A stretch of 64,000 bases of DNA, taken from contig OZ018326.1 of the NCBI GenBank assembly GCA_963969495.1, positions 152,458,306-152,522,305 on the forward strand. Direction: 5' to 3'. The DNA comes from Ceratothoa steindachneri (lineage: Eukaryota; Arthropoda; Malacostraca; Isopoda; Cymothoidae). This document shows positions 32,882 through 44,509 of the stretch, in pieces (the first letter of the stretch is position 1; each line of letters opens with the position of its first letter). A program made the translations under genes and the position numbers. The notes beneath the pieces are model-generated. The model was not told where the DNA came from. It saw only the letters and a list, made by a program, of their open reading frames with translations, and searched no databases.

Positions 32882-33775
32882 TGTGTAATCTGGTTCCGCA
32901 TCAAACGAGGAGTACGCCAAGGATGTGTGATTTCCCCCGACCTCTTTAACTTTTACTCTGAGATCATCCTGAGAGAACTAGAAGATCGATCAGAAGGAAT
33001 CGTTGTCAAGGGTGCTAAGATTAACAACTTACGATATGCCGACGGCACTGTTCTCCTTGCTACATCGAGTGAGGATCCCTAAGAGCTTTTTGAGGTTGTT
33101 GTGGTCTCTAGTGAACTGCTCGGTCTCAAAGTTAATAGCAATATGACGAAAGTTATGTTCATTTCAAAGTCAGAGGTCCCTTCAGCTTGGCAACTGTGGT
33201 ATGGAAGCACACCAATCTAACAGGTCAACTCCTTTAATTACTTCGGAGCCCTGGTAACATATGACGCCTGAAGCAGGAAAGAGATCAGAAGAGGAATCGG
33301 AGTCGCCAAAGATACATTTGCACGGCTAAGAACAATTTTTGTAGATAGAAAGCTGCGAATAAGAGTCAAGATTCGCGTTTTAAAAACCTATGTCTGGTCA
33401 ACTTTCCTTTATGGCTGCGAGTCATGGACACTCACGGCTGAGGCCTTACGTAACATCGAGGCAGCAGAGTTTTGGTTCTACCGAAGGATGCTGTGGATCT
33501 CATATGTAGAGAGGGTCAGGAACGAGGAGGTTTTGACTCAGCTCAGGGTGGAGAGGGAACTCCTGAACATTATCATGGACCGTCAAAAACAATTCCTTGG
33601 TCACTCAATCATAAAGAGGGCACTGGAATGCCTTTGTCTCAGTGGGAAAATCTCTGGGAAGGGGGCTAGAGGAGGTCAGCGGAAAACCTTCCTTGACAAT
33701 TTTGACATCACCACGAACACGCTTTAGAAACAAGCCAGGGACAGAGAAGCATGGAATCGCACCATAGTTCGTTAA
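32882..33775 (+). pseudogene. RTE-like non-LTR retrotransposon, RT fragment 3
   Basis: Read from 32884 the plus strand gives RIKRGVRQGCVISPDLFNFY (RT QGCVxSP block), LRYADGTVLLATSSEDP (YADD decayed to YADG), FNYFGALVTYDA, RIRVKIRVLKTYVWSTFLYG, CESWTLTAEALRNIEAAEFW, FYRRMLWISYVERVRNEEVL and RGGQRKTFLDNF. At least three in-frame stops interrupt it (after SSEDP, after PI, after YDA). The order and the CESWT/RRML-WISYxERxxNEEVL signature are typical of RTE-type C-termini. It lacks the endonuclease and RT fingers and ends near REAWNRTIVR. Confidence 0.8.
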
Positions 33776-33796
33776 ACGCCTCATTGGCAAAGGAAC

Positions 33797-33854
33797 TAAG
33801 AGAGAGAGAGAGAGAGAGAGAAAAAAGAAAGAGATATAGAGAGAGAGAGAGAGT
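33797..33854. repeat. (GA)n tract at the 3' side of the CR1-like element
   Basis: Two GA runs separated by AAAAAGAAAGAGATATA. Confidence 0.9.
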
Positions 33855-33951
33855 AACAAGGAGTAACAAGGAAAGTAAGTACCCTAGGAGACCTTACGGT
33901 CCATTTAAAGAGGGTACCTTTGGACTATCAATCGAGCAGGCACATGACTGC

Positions 33952-36540
33952 TCAATTGTTTTGCGTCCCTAAACGGCTACTTTTCAACACTTTGTCTAGT
34001 CTTGATTTGAACTGGTCAACAGATTCACTGTTGAGAACTTCCACTGGAAGTGCGTTCCACTTACCGCAGATACTGTAGGTGAAAGAATTTCCACACAGAT
34101 TGCGGTTGTAACGCATCAGTTCAAGTTTGAAGCCGTGATTGCGCGTTCTGTTCTCACTCAGTGTGAAAATATCCCGGTAGTCAACATTGTCGAACCCTCG
34201 AAGTATTTTGAAAACTTCGATGAGCTGACCACGCAGTCTATGGGTTTCCAGCAAGAACAGATCTAATTCCCCTAGTCTATCCTCATAACTTTTATGTCAG
34301 ATAGAGGGAATCAGTTTGGTGGCCCTAGCTTGTACGCGTTACAACCTTGCGATGTCCTTTCGAAACGATGGACTCAAAAATTGTACGGCATACTCCAGGT
34401 GCGGCCGAACGAGGGAGTTGTACAGACAAAGTACTATCTCCTTGTTACGGTATCCAAACTAGCGCTTTATGTAGCCTAACATCCTTTGGGCTTTCTTCTC
34501 TGCCTCGATGCACTGTTTTAAGAACTTGAGGTCGCTAGTGATAGTAACACCCAAGTCCTTCTCAGTGTCACTCGATTCAAGAGCAGTGACCTTAAGGATA
34601 TAATGAGATATGCATTACTTTGCATTTGTTCACGTTAAAAGGCATTTGCCACGTGTCCGATCACTCCCCAATCTTCCCAAGATCTTCCTGCAGGCGGGCA
34701 GTATTTCCATCCTTTGCAACGTTCATACCAAGCTTGGTATCGTCGGCAAATTTGGAAATCTTGGCAACCATGTCACCGCCCATGTCGTTGACGTAGATGA
34801 TGAATAGTAGTGGTCCCAGGACAGAACCTTGAGGCACCCCGCTAGTAACGGGCACCCACTCAGAAGCCTGTCCATTTACCACCACCCGTTGCCGTCTGCC
34901 ACTTAGCCAGTTCTCGATCCAGCCGGCTACTTTTCTGTCTATGCTCAGCGCTCGCACTTTCCGGAGAAGAGGGCGGTGTGGTACCTTATCAAAGGCTTTC
35001 TGAAAGTCTAAGTAAACCACATCCACCGCCTTGTCCCGATCGTGCTCACTGAAAACGAAGTGGAAGAATTCTACAAGGTTCGTCAGGCATGACCGTTGCC
35101 TTCGGAAGCCGTGCTGGGAACTCCTCAGTAGCAGGTTTGACTCTAAATACGACGTCATTTTGTCCACCATGATGCTTTCCATGAGTTTACCGACTATCGA
35201 AGTCAGACTGATAGGTCGGTTTGTTTGACGGATGGCTGAAGTCTCCTTTCTTGAAGATCGGAGTCACCTCCACCTCACGCCAGTCTCTAGGAACGCATCC
35301 GGTCCGGATTGACATGTTAAAGATAGCGCACAGATGTAGTAATACTTCATCGCACACTTCCTTCAACACCTTGGGTAGAAACCCTTCCGGTCCAGGGGAC
35401 TTATTCGTCTTTAGGTCAGCGATCTTTTTCTTTATTTCTCCTTCGGTGAAGTCCATTGCCTCCAGCTTTTCCCCTGAGTAGGAATACGTGGGCTGGGGGA
35501 TGGGACCACACTCTTTAGTAAACACTGAAGAGAAGTAGTCATTGAGAAGGTTAGCATTTTCTGCATCTGAGTGAGTTAATGCACCCTCCTCGTCCACTAA
35601 GGGCCCAATCCTACGATGGATTGGTTTACGGCTATTTACATAGCCAAAGAACTCCTTGGGATTCTCCTTGCAGAGTCTCGCCACTCGGAGTTCCTCAGTA
35701 CGCTTAGCCGCCCTTATGCTGGACTTCACTCTCCTGGCTAGCCTCCGGTACTCCTCAAAGGCACCCGAGATCTTCGATCGCCGGTACGCATTTCTCTTCT
35801 CCCTAAGCAGTTGGCCGATTTCTCGATTAAACCACTTTGGTTGAACAGAAGACCGATGGAGGCATTTCAGAGGGATGCAACTAGATTGAAGACTCATGAA
35901 CTTATTTTTGAAATTGTTTCACGAATCCTCAACCTCTTCGCATACCGCTAGCCTTACATCAGTCAGCCCAGCACGAAGGCTTGCAAAGTCTGCTCTTCTC
36001 AAGTCAAGTTCCCTTAATTGACTGGCAACAGACCTTACCTTCTGGATCTTGACGGTAAATCTAACTAGCTGGTGATCACTGCCACCGGGCTCTTCGCCTA
36101 CAGAGACATCGTCAATGATATCATCCTCAGAGGTGAAGACCAAGTCAAGGATATTGTCTCCTCTCGTCGGTTCTCTGATCCATTGAGTGAGGAACTCGTT
36201 GTTGGTGAACTCCAGGAGTAGCGCGCTCTCGCCACAGGCTGCTCTGGTTTCCCAGTCAACTTGACTGTTGAAGTCGCCCATAACGATGCACACTCTGCCT
36301 TGAACAAGCTCATCCAGCAGCTGGTACAGTTCCCTGTCCTTCTCAACGGGTTGGGAAGGGGGTCTGTAAAGCACCAGGGTCCTGTATCTGACAGGACCTA
36401 TCTCTAGGTCAACGCCTAGGAGCTCGTGATCGGATATAATGTTGGAGTTCGTAGATTTGATTGTATCCTTGACATACAACATTACACCGCCACCCTCTCT
36501 GTCTGGCCTATCTTTGTGGAGATAGAGAAAGGGATAGAGA
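33952..36540 (-). pseudogene. CR1-like non-LTR retrotransposon
   Basis: A long minus-strand copy read from 36540 down. It gives the end of an APE endonuclease (GGGVMLYVKDTIKSTNS, VCIVMGDFNSQVDWE, DNILDLVFTS, GGSDHQLVRFTV), a linker (KWFNREIGQLLREKRNAY, ENPKEFFGYVNSRK, NDYFSSVFTKE), RT fingers (NKSPGPEGFLPKVLKEV, PIFKKGD), palm ([62 protein letters not shown]) and the C-terminal block (VEVFKILRGFDNVDYRDIF type, RNLCGNSFTYSICGKWNALP). Catalytic FADD is intact, but frameshifts occur near 35900, 35190 and 34660-34250. The 5' end is truncated within the endonuclease at a (GA)n tract. Confidence 0.9.
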
Positions 36541-36545
36541 AAAAG

Positions 36546-36588
<43 letters not shown>

Positions 36589-36590
36589 GG
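36541..36590. repeat. (GA)n tract at the 5' side of the CR1-like element
   Basis: About 20 GA units preceded by two AAAGGGATAGAGA words. The open frame through it (LSLSLSLS) is artefactual. Confidence 0.9.
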
Positions 36591-36609
36591 TAGTGTTAAA
36601 AGAGCTGAT

Positions 36610-36890
36610 AACTGATATGTCAATAATATTACAAGGGTCGGTTCTTGGTCCACTTCTGTTTTGCATATCTTTAGTTCCCCTTGTTATTCTTATCCGTCCT
36701 CTTGATCTATCATGTGATTTCTATGCGGAGGGTACGCAAATTTATCTCCTTTTTTTCATCCTCGTTTACTGATATTCTTAAAAACCTTCTATGCACTAAT
36801 ACTCGTAACATCATCACTAAATAGGTGTCGTACACGTTTCTGAAACTCAAGCATGACAAAACAGAGGTATTACTAACTATATTCTCCGTC
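36610..36890 (+). pseudogene. L2-like non-LTR retrotransposon RT scrap
   Basis: The plus strand reads [16 protein letters not shown] (RT block with QGSVLGP), then, with shifts, CDFYAEGTQIYL in place of the YADDTQLYL motif, and later FLKLKHDKTEVLLT, the downstream block of L2/CR1-type RTs (LKLNxDKTEVL). It is about 280 bp, heavily decayed, and in the opposite orientation to the neighbouring CR1-like copy. Confidence 0.6.
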
Positions 36891-37199
36891 GTTCCATACT
36901 TTTTTAATGTATGAACACCAAACTAGCGGGTTGGTTATGGAAGTCTAGGTAGCTAAATGGAAAAGGGGATCTTATTGACCTTTCGTAGGCTGGATAATCA
37001 GGTGATCGTTGCTTCCTTTAAAGGTGAAGGAAAATTTTGACCTGGATTCACAAAGGCTTTATTCGGCGGGAGCGTGGAATTATCTTCAAGTAAGAACAAA
37101 ATTGCTAACTGATTACTTTAAGACAAATTTTACGTTTTAAACATAGGTGCTCCAAAAATTGGCCAATCAGCGTCACGATAGATTTTTAGGAACAATTTA

Positions 37200-39511
37200 C
37201 GTTCAAACACATACAAACAGAAGTGGCGCTGAAATTCCTTTGTTTGGTTGGCTACACAAGCCAACCAAACGGAGCAGGAAGGACCCTTCAATTATTAATA
37301 CAAGGGAACGAGCTAAGCAGAGAAGGACGAGACTTTCCAACATACTTAACAGCCTAAACCTCCACAACTCCTGACATAATACTGATGAACCCAAACTTCA
37401 ACTTAAATCACCACATAAAACCAGGCTCCGCAACCCCATCCGACCATCTAAGTATGATAACGGCCATTTCAACTTCACCCATTCAAATTAAAATTCCACA
37501 AAGAAGAGCCATCAGCAGAACAAACTGGAATTGTTACAAAGAGCACCTAAGTAAACTAACTAGTAAGTGGACCCCTAAACAACCAAGGAACAGAAGAAAT
37601 AGAAAACCAATTAAAACTAATCCCTGAAAATATCATTGAAGCAGGCAGAATTCATACTCTAATAATAGAATATAGAACCCTACCTGCTCCCAGATGGAAC
37701 AACGAAATAAAGAAAATGATGAAAGAATTTCAAAACTTAATTAAAAAAATCACAGAAACGGGCACTAATATAGAGAGATACAGAAGGCTAATTGCTATCA
37801 GAAGAGAGATAGATAATCTAATTAAAGAACAGTCAAGCCAAGTTTGGAATAATATAATGAGTAAAATGGATGTCGAAGCAGATCCTAGGAAATTCTGGAG
37901 AGACTACAGAAAATTATGAGGATCTCAACTAAAGGAAAATATAAAACTAAAAATACAGGACAGGGAAGTGCAAAATAACGAAGAACTCCAAGTGCATTTC
38001 CAAAATCACTGGAAAAAAAATATTCTCGATAACACCAGAGGAGAACCAAGAATATGATATGGAGCACGAAGAGAAAGTCATACAAACCCTAGAGGCACAA
38101 CAAAAACACACTGTACCATACATAGACGTCGACGAAGAGAGAAATCACCCCTTGAGGGAGGTAATGGCCTTCTCAATGACTGAATACAAAACAGTCCTAC
38201 AATCTTTCAAACAAAAAGCACCAGGTCAAAGCGGGATAACAAAAGCACATTTAATAAATGCTCCAGAAAATATGCATGAATCGATAGTGAAGATCTTCAA
38301 TGCCTGCCTTAATATTGGGTACTTTCCCCACACCTTTAATCAGGCAAAAATGATCTTCCTACCGAAGCCGGGCAAACCAAAGCATCAAGTCGGAAGCTAC
38401 CGCCCGATCTCGCTCTTGGAATTTCTAGGTAAATTCCTAGAGGAACTCCTAAACGACAGGTTTATTAAACACCTTACGGATAATAACCTGTACAACCCAC
38501 AACAACACGGGTTGAGGAGCAAGCAAGGAACGGACACCGCGCTGGCGATAATAACCGAAAAAATTGCCACAGAAACAGCGCGAGGCAACAGAGTAGATAT
38601 AGTACTCCATGACGTTGCTAAAGCCTTTGACAAGGTGTGGTTGCCCGGCTTAAAAGCCAAGATCTGCAGCCTTAACCTACAAATAAAAGTTTTGCAAAAC
38701 ATTATGCAACTACCTGGATGAAAGAAAAGCCGTACTTCAAATAAACGGCCAAACAGGCGACCATATTGACCTGAAAACGAATGTTCGATGTACATCCAAC
38801 TGGCGGATAACATCACACAAATAATCACCAGCAACAGGAAGAACCGTCGAGACGTAGCTCAAAGAACAACGAAGGAGATAAAAAAAACATCAATGACTAC
38901 GAACGAAGAAACAAAATAAAAACAAACAAAGACAAATTCAAAATAATACCCGTAAACAGATGGAAAACAGCTGCAGTAAGAGTCGATGGAGAGGCATATC
39001 CATACTCCACGGAGGGACGCGTCCTCGGTCTAAAGTTAACAAAGACAGGGTACCACGTCCACATAACATAGAAAATTAACGAAACAAAAATTACCATGTC
39101 GGCGCTGTACAGATTCAAAAACCTAAGTAATAAAAACCAAAGAAAATTATACATGGCCCTAGTTTGTCCTATACTCCTATACCCAATAGTACCGATGAAT
39201 ACAGTAAATAATACACAATTAAAAAAAGGTCCAACGCATTCAAAATCAAGCCACAAGGTTCATCACTAACACAAAAAGATAAGACGGCATAACATCTGAG
39301 GAACTCCATGGAAGATCTGCACTGAAACCCATAAATTTAACCCTAAAAAAAACGTTCAACGAAACTGTGGGATAATATAAAAAACATAATTTCCCAAAAC
39401 GAAATCAACCAAATAGTAGTACCGGAAAACGAAATCCGGCAAATACACTACAAAAATCGTTTTTACGGCAGCATGAAAAAAAAACCTAAACAACGTCAAC
39501 CCGATATATAG
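37200..39511 (+). pseudogene. Jockey-like retrotransposon copy D1, ORF2
   Basis: The region begins in the C-terminal endonuclease (RTRLSNILNSLNLHN, then PGSATPSDHLSMI with the SDH motif), passes KMDVEADPRKFWRDYRKL, then enters the RT (38059-38721): QSFKQKAPGQSGITKAHL, YFPHTFNQAKMIFLPKPGKP, SYRPISLLEFLGKFLEELL, NPQQHGLRSKQGTDTA and VLHDVAKAFDKVW. The next catalytic motif is QLADNITQII near 38798 (ADD changed to ADN), and the rest is shattered by frameshifts. The frame ends NNVNPIYR plus stop at about 39509. The upstream endonuclease and gag are missing. Numerous stops between 37377 and 38060 show it is dead. Confidence 0.8.
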
Positions 39512-39640
39512 GTAAAAAAACAAGATTACCAAAGAAGACAACTTACCATGCAAACTATATGTTAAACCGATTATGAGAAACCCGATGAGTCAAAATATAA
39601 CTGAGATTAACAAAGTAGATTACCACTAAAAAGTTAATAA

Positions 39641-39722
<82 letters not shown>

Positions 39723-40057
39723 ATGCGAAAGTAGCACAAAAAAACAACGAAAAACTAATAAATACAAAAAAATAAAGATGTTCGATTGAGCAAAAAGAAA
39801 ACAAAGGTTCGAATGCTAAATTTTTATATCTAATAAACTTAGAATCACATCAAAAAGCAAAACAAAAACAAAAAAGAAAGCGTTAGACAGGCAACCTGGT
39901 ACAAACCATTATTATCCTCATCTCATCGTTCATCCTACACTCATTCTCATCCCATCAACACATACTCTTTACACAATATTTTCTATCTATCCTATCATTC
40001 TCTCCACATTCTAACTTTATACTATCTTGAATCTTGAATCTTGTTGTTTGCAGTTCG
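39512..40057 (+). other. 3' UTR of copy D1
   Basis: A-rich non-coding DNA with a (TA)n tract at 39644-39718 and an AAAGGTTCGAATGCTAAATT word at about 39803. A similar word and a TA tract occupy the corresponding place in copy B (61445 onward). A pyrimidine-rich segment follows, and copy D2 starts at 40058. Confidence 0.5.
39644..39718. repeat. (TA)n microsatellite
   Basis: About 37 TA units in the 3' UTR of copy D1. Confidence 0.98.
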
Positions 40058-40764
40058 CAGATGACATCACACAAATCGTTTCAAGTCCCATCAGGAACGC
40101 TGATGTTTAAGTAAGATCGACAGCTGCCGAGATTGATAACATCAACTGTTACGAGAAAAGATGGAAAATGAAGACTAACCGCCAGAAATTCCAGATAATT
40201 CCGATGTACCGCCGGAAAATAGACGACGTCCTTGTTGAGGATGAATTTTATCAGTACTCAAACGAGGGAAAAGTACTGGGTTACGTCTTTCCAAAACAGG
40301 ATATAAAGGCCCACATAAACAGCAGAGTCTCCCTAGCAAAAAGAGAGTTGAAGAAACTGTACCGTTTTCGAAGCCTCAACGTGCCAAATAAGAAGAAACT
40401 CTACACGGCCTTGGTATGCTTCGTCCTGGTGTACCCAGCCGTAATCACGCAGATGGCAAGTTGTACCTCTTACAGGAGGATGCAGAGAGTACAGAATCAA
40501 GCCACACTGCTTATAACTAGCACGAAAAGGATCGACCGTATTAGACAATCAACTCTACACGATAGAACCGGACTCAAACTGATCAATATGGAGATCCAGA
40601 GGCTAGGGAGAAAGACATGGGATAAAGTAGAGGAAGAAATACTCCCAACAATCAATAATAATTTCGACATGCCTCAATTCAGACAGTGCACAGTAAAAAG
40701 AACAGCACTATTCCCCAGCGGAAGAAACTGTGCAAGAGAAAATATAAGACCAATCTACACCTAG
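40058..40764 (+). pseudogene. Jockey-like retrotransposon copy D2, 5'-truncated ORF2
   Basis: The copy begins inside the RT at LQFADDITQIVSS, with intact FADD, and after one break continues in a 198-residue open frame: ENRFQIIPMYRRKID-like region (KFQIIPMYRRKIDD), GKVLGYVFPKQDIKAHINSR, KKLYRFRSLNVPNKKKLYTA, VYPAVITQMASCTSYRRMQR, NQATLLITSTKRIDRIRQS and the end CARENIRPIYT. This is the thumb and C-terminal domain only. It follows copy D1 in the same orientation. The body is less decayed than D1. Confidence 0.8.
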
Positions 40765-41560
40765 TAATGTAAAATTAATAATTGATCGAGAGAAAGCGAA
40801 AATAACAATCAAACAATGAAAAACAGGCTAAGTGCCGAAAGTAACATGATACAAAAACCGAGACAAGTCAAAGAAAAACAATCAACAAAAGACAATAAAC
40901 TTTAATAAAAAGAGGCGAAGTGCACAAATTAAACTTTAACAAAACAAAAAGAAGAGAAAGATCAATAAAAAGCAATAATAAAAAGTATAAAGAAATAAAG
41001 AGGCGAAGTGCCCAAGCTAAAATTAAATTAAAATAAACAGAAGAGAAGAAGAATAAATAATCAACAAAGTTAACTAAAATAATAAGAAAATGAAGAGAGT
41101 CTAACAGCAATAACAAAAAACGTAAACAAAAAGAGGCAAAGTGCACAAATTAAGATTTAAATTAAAAAATAAGAAATGAATAATTAAATAACAAAGTCAA
41201 CAAAAATAAAAAGAAGAGAAAGATAAATTAATTGCAATAACAATAAGCATAGATAAAAAAGAGGCAAAGTGCCCAAGCTAAAATTTAAGTAGAAATAAAA
41301 TAAAGAATAAATAAATAGCAAAATTTAAAAAATCAAATAAAAGAGGCAAAAATGCCCATATGAAAATTAGGAAGTTAGCAAAAATACTACTTGAAGGCTT
41401 GAAAGCCACAACGGAGGAACCTACAAAAGGAATAAACAAAGTTATAATCCAATGAAAGAACCTGACCGTCATAGACGATCATCGCTATTATTGACGGAGG
41501 ATACAAAAAATAAACAAACAATAAGAAGGAAGTTGATACCCGATAAAGGAGGTAAATGTA
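40765..41560 (+). repeat. 3' UTR of copy D2 with internal tandem repeats
   Basis: Strongly A-rich. AAGAGGCGAAGTGC or AAGAGGCAAAGTGC recurs at about 40910, 41000, 41132, 41263 and (shifted) 41341, alternately followed by ACAAATTAA and CCAAGCTAAAATT, giving a two-step repeat of roughly 220-265 bp. It contains GAAGGCTTGAAAGCC (41392) and ends around ACCCGATAAAGGAGG (41539). Confidence 0.65.
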
Positions 41561-42245
41561 AGGGAGTGACGTCAAAAACGTGAAATCTTTTTCACTTTTC
41601 CCTACGGGGAATTACAAAAGAGAATAATACATTTGGAGCTGTGAATAGGCGATACATATCTGCCTAAACTTCCCTATTACCCCCTCTGAGAGCCAACCCT
41701 GCGGGGTGAACTGGATTGCCATTCATTTAGTCTCTACCCAACTATGTCGTTCTCTCTGTGATAGACATGATTAGGGGCGCCAAGGAAAGCAAGTTTTAGG
41801 ATTAGCCCACTGTGGAACTAGGCGTCTGAGGCACCCGGACAAGGGGCAGGACTGCAACTTCGGGGAAGGGGGCACCCCCACTTTTCCACCGTGGGAGCCA
41901 GGCCAGGACCATAGAGGGAAGCAACACCCGTCTCTAAGTATGCCGGCTGCAGCACTGATACCCAAACCCTCGAGAGGCGACCCCGCCCCCCCCCGTCGGT
42001 TTCAACTATCATCATCTCCCCATCCGGCAATCCATGTTCACAAACGCTTCCTTATTGACTGCTCAGACACCATTAAAGAAACACCGCCAATTCGGAGGAA
42101 AGTTGCTATTGATAAAGGAGGTATAGGAAAAGATAAGCGAGGTTAAAAACGTGAAATATTTTCACTTTTCCAAACGGTGAATTAAAAAGAGAATAATACA
42201 TTTGGAACACTTGAATTGGCGACACATCGATACCTTGATTATTTA
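41520..42245 (+). repeat. Duplicated terminal module and 5' UTR-like segment
   Basis: GATAAAGGAGGTA, then CGTGAAAT-TTTTCACTTTTCC, GAATTA and AGAGAATAATACATTTGGA, occurs twice (41539-41680 and 42110-42240). Between them, 41830-42000 resembles the Jockey-like 5' UTRs at 47130 and 56990 (GACC-TAGAGGGA, ACACCCGTCTCTA, GCCGGCTGCAG). The CCCGATAAAGGAGG word also closes the window at 63976. Probably the junction of consecutive element copies. Confidence 0.45.
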
Positions 42246-42414
42246 TTATTCGACTGCTCGGAACTCCTTGAAGAAGTACACCAGCTCTCTACATCTCGCT
42301 AACACCCGGTAAAGGAGGTAACGGTTTTAGGAAGTCCAAGAAACGCCTACGCCCTATAAAAGCCTGCGAGCACCGCCGACCAGACAACAGTCTAACGGTG
42401 ATTTTTTTCATTTA

Positions 42415-42575
42415 CCCTTAAGAAAGAGATAATGCAATTTTTGTCCGTTAAGAAACAGAGAATAATACAATTTTTTATCCGTTAAAAGAGAGAATAATAC
42501 AAAGTTTTATCTGTTAATTAAGAGAGAATAATACATTTTTTATTTCGTTAAGAAAGAGGCAATACTACAATTTTT
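42415..42575 (+). repeat. Short tandem array (AAGAGAGAATAATACAATTTTT units)
   Basis: Four to five units of about 37 bp, each with GTTAAGAAAGAG, AATAATACA and a T-run followed by ATCCGTTA. The unit resembles the AGAGAATAATACATTTGG part of the preceding module. Confidence 0.75.
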
Positions 42576-42579
42576 AGTT

Positions 42580-43370
42580 AATTAATCATTAAATAAAGTT
42601 TAATATTCCATTGAACCCTTTACCACATATTGATTTCCAATTTTATGAAATGTTACTTTGGTTTACTGTGAACCAATCCTAGAATTTCATAAGACTTCAA
42701 AATGCTCGTCTGTGAGGTGATTTTGAGTCAGATATGATTCCAGCACCACAGGTTACGTCCATAAAATTTACGCTATCGAACTAGCCCAGCGAGATTCTAC
42801 TTGGGTGACCAGATGTTTTAAAATAGTGAAAAAAAAGCGTTGCATCAGAGAAGTGTGTACTTTTCTTTTCTCCAAAACACCGCCCTCACCTTACATTGCA
42901 GTCCCTTTGTCTACCTGGGCATATGTAGGAGGATTTAGGGTCTGTTAAAAAAAAAATATTATTCTCATAGGTTTCTGTACATTTTCCCATGCTTTTTAAC
43001 ATTAAGAACTTGTAAATCACAAGTATTTTGACCTTGGATGTTGGGAAGCATTGTCGCGTGGAACATTGAGTTTTATGCCTTAGAATCTGCACTATAAATT
43101 TTGATCTAAGCAAGATAGAGCAACAAAACAGTCACCAAATTAAACTGCTTTCAATCTTCTTTCTAACTTATGCAGTTATGATAGTCTTGAAACAAGAAAT
43201 GGAACATTTAAAAAATATCACAAAATTAGTTTTCTCACACTCAAGGCAGACAAGGCGCCTTATTCATGACACAAATTTGAGATAAACATTTTGTCACAAC
43301 TTTAATTGATCAAGAAGTGAAAGCATTAAATGATGAATAATTTCATAATGACATTTACAAGTCAGTCGTT
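42580..43370. other. AT-rich non-coding stretch
   Basis: No gene or TE motif recognised. Confidence 0.4.
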
Positions 43371-44095
43371 GAGAGTTTGTTTCTTGAGGTTGTCAAAACG
43401 ACGCCTGTTGAACTCCACAGCTTGAAGGAGATAGTCCCTTTATTTGGTATCTGTTGTTATGACATTTGCAAAGTCGCTCCATATCTTGGAACCACGTTCA
43501 GCAATGCCATTTCCTGTTTTCAGATTCTTATCATAATCCAACGATTTTCTGTAGTCCTCATTATAGGGTCAAAGCGTAATAAGTTTCAGAAGATACTCGG
43601 ATCCAATGTTCAGTGTGTCCAGCAGGAAATGTGATTATGGGCCATGAGATCAACCAGGTTCGTCTTAGCTGTGACTTTCAGGAATAGAGATTTACATGCT
43701 TTGAAGTTATCTGGCTTCTCACTGGCATATATCTGGGTAGCAAATTTGTGCTTCAATGTGTTATTCATTCTGATGCTGAACAGAGCAAATGGCACGACTT
43801 CCTGCATCGAGTAGCATTTGTGGTTTTCCATCTTATTAAGTATTGCATCAGCAAGCTCTAGGGCAATTTTCTTGCACTTCGACATCCCTTAGATTAGACT
43901 TATATCATTCACGGAAGCATCTGCAGCAGACATTGAGACCATCCATATAGGAGTGAAAAACAGCGCAAGGAAAGTGTTGAATCTTTCCAGCTTTAATACG
44001 GTGCCTTTGTTGTACTCAAGTTGATCTGCAAATGTCAGCATTTTCGTTGAGTCCAGCTTTCTGGCCATCCATCTGGTCTAATGAATTATTAACTA
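43370..44095 (-). pseudogene. Unrecognised degenerate coding fragment, probably repeat-derived
   Basis: Reading the minus strand from 44095 down gives MARKLDSTKMLTFADQLEYN, GTVLKLERFNTFLALFFTP, then (open, 43885-43610) MSKCKKIALELADAILNKM, ENHKCYSMQEVVPFALFSI, NTLKHKFATQIYASEKPDNF and, past a stop and shifts, GNGIAERGSKIWSDFANVI with FNRRRFDNLKKQ. The last block resembles the N-x-AERGxxLIxxF signature near the end of other unnamed multicopy arthropod proteins. Function unknown. Stops and frame changes show decay. I cannot exclude a decayed host gene. Confidence 0.4.
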
Positions 44096-44354
44096 TTTAT
44101 TATTATTATATGTCCTTTCATTTGATAAATAATTTGTTGTTTTATCATGTTTAGATCAAAAGTTATAATGTAAAACATGATTCAATGGACCGCGGATCTG
44201 GTGCTTTTGGCCGATTTCAAGGCAGAAAATGTAAAGGAAGCTGCATGCGGCAATGATTTCCAACATCCTAGGTCAAAATAGTTATGAATTTCAGCTTTTG
44301 CAGTTCAAAAAGTATGTAAAATCGACAGGAACCTATGGAAATAAAAAAGGTGAT

Positions 44355-44505
44355 TTTTGAACAGGGCTAGTGGGAGATAGATAACCCGAATAGACAACTT
44401 TGTGTTTTAAGGATCGAGATAGGAAACAAAATTCTCCATCTTGCCTCCCACTAACGAAGCAAGGTTGGCCCGCGAGCACAGGGTTGCTCAAACGAGGTTG
44501 AGAAG
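44355..44505 (-). repeat. Dispersed repeat, minus-strand copy
   Basis: On the minus strand it carries GGCCAACCTTGCTTCGTT, GGGAGGCAAGATGGAG, CTATTCGGGTTATCTA. It matches 46040-46160 on the plus strand (GGCCAACCTTCCTTCGTTG, GGGAGGCAAGATGGAG, CTATTCGGGCTATCTACC). No protein family recognised. Confidence 0.6.
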
Positions 44506-44509
44506 CTGA

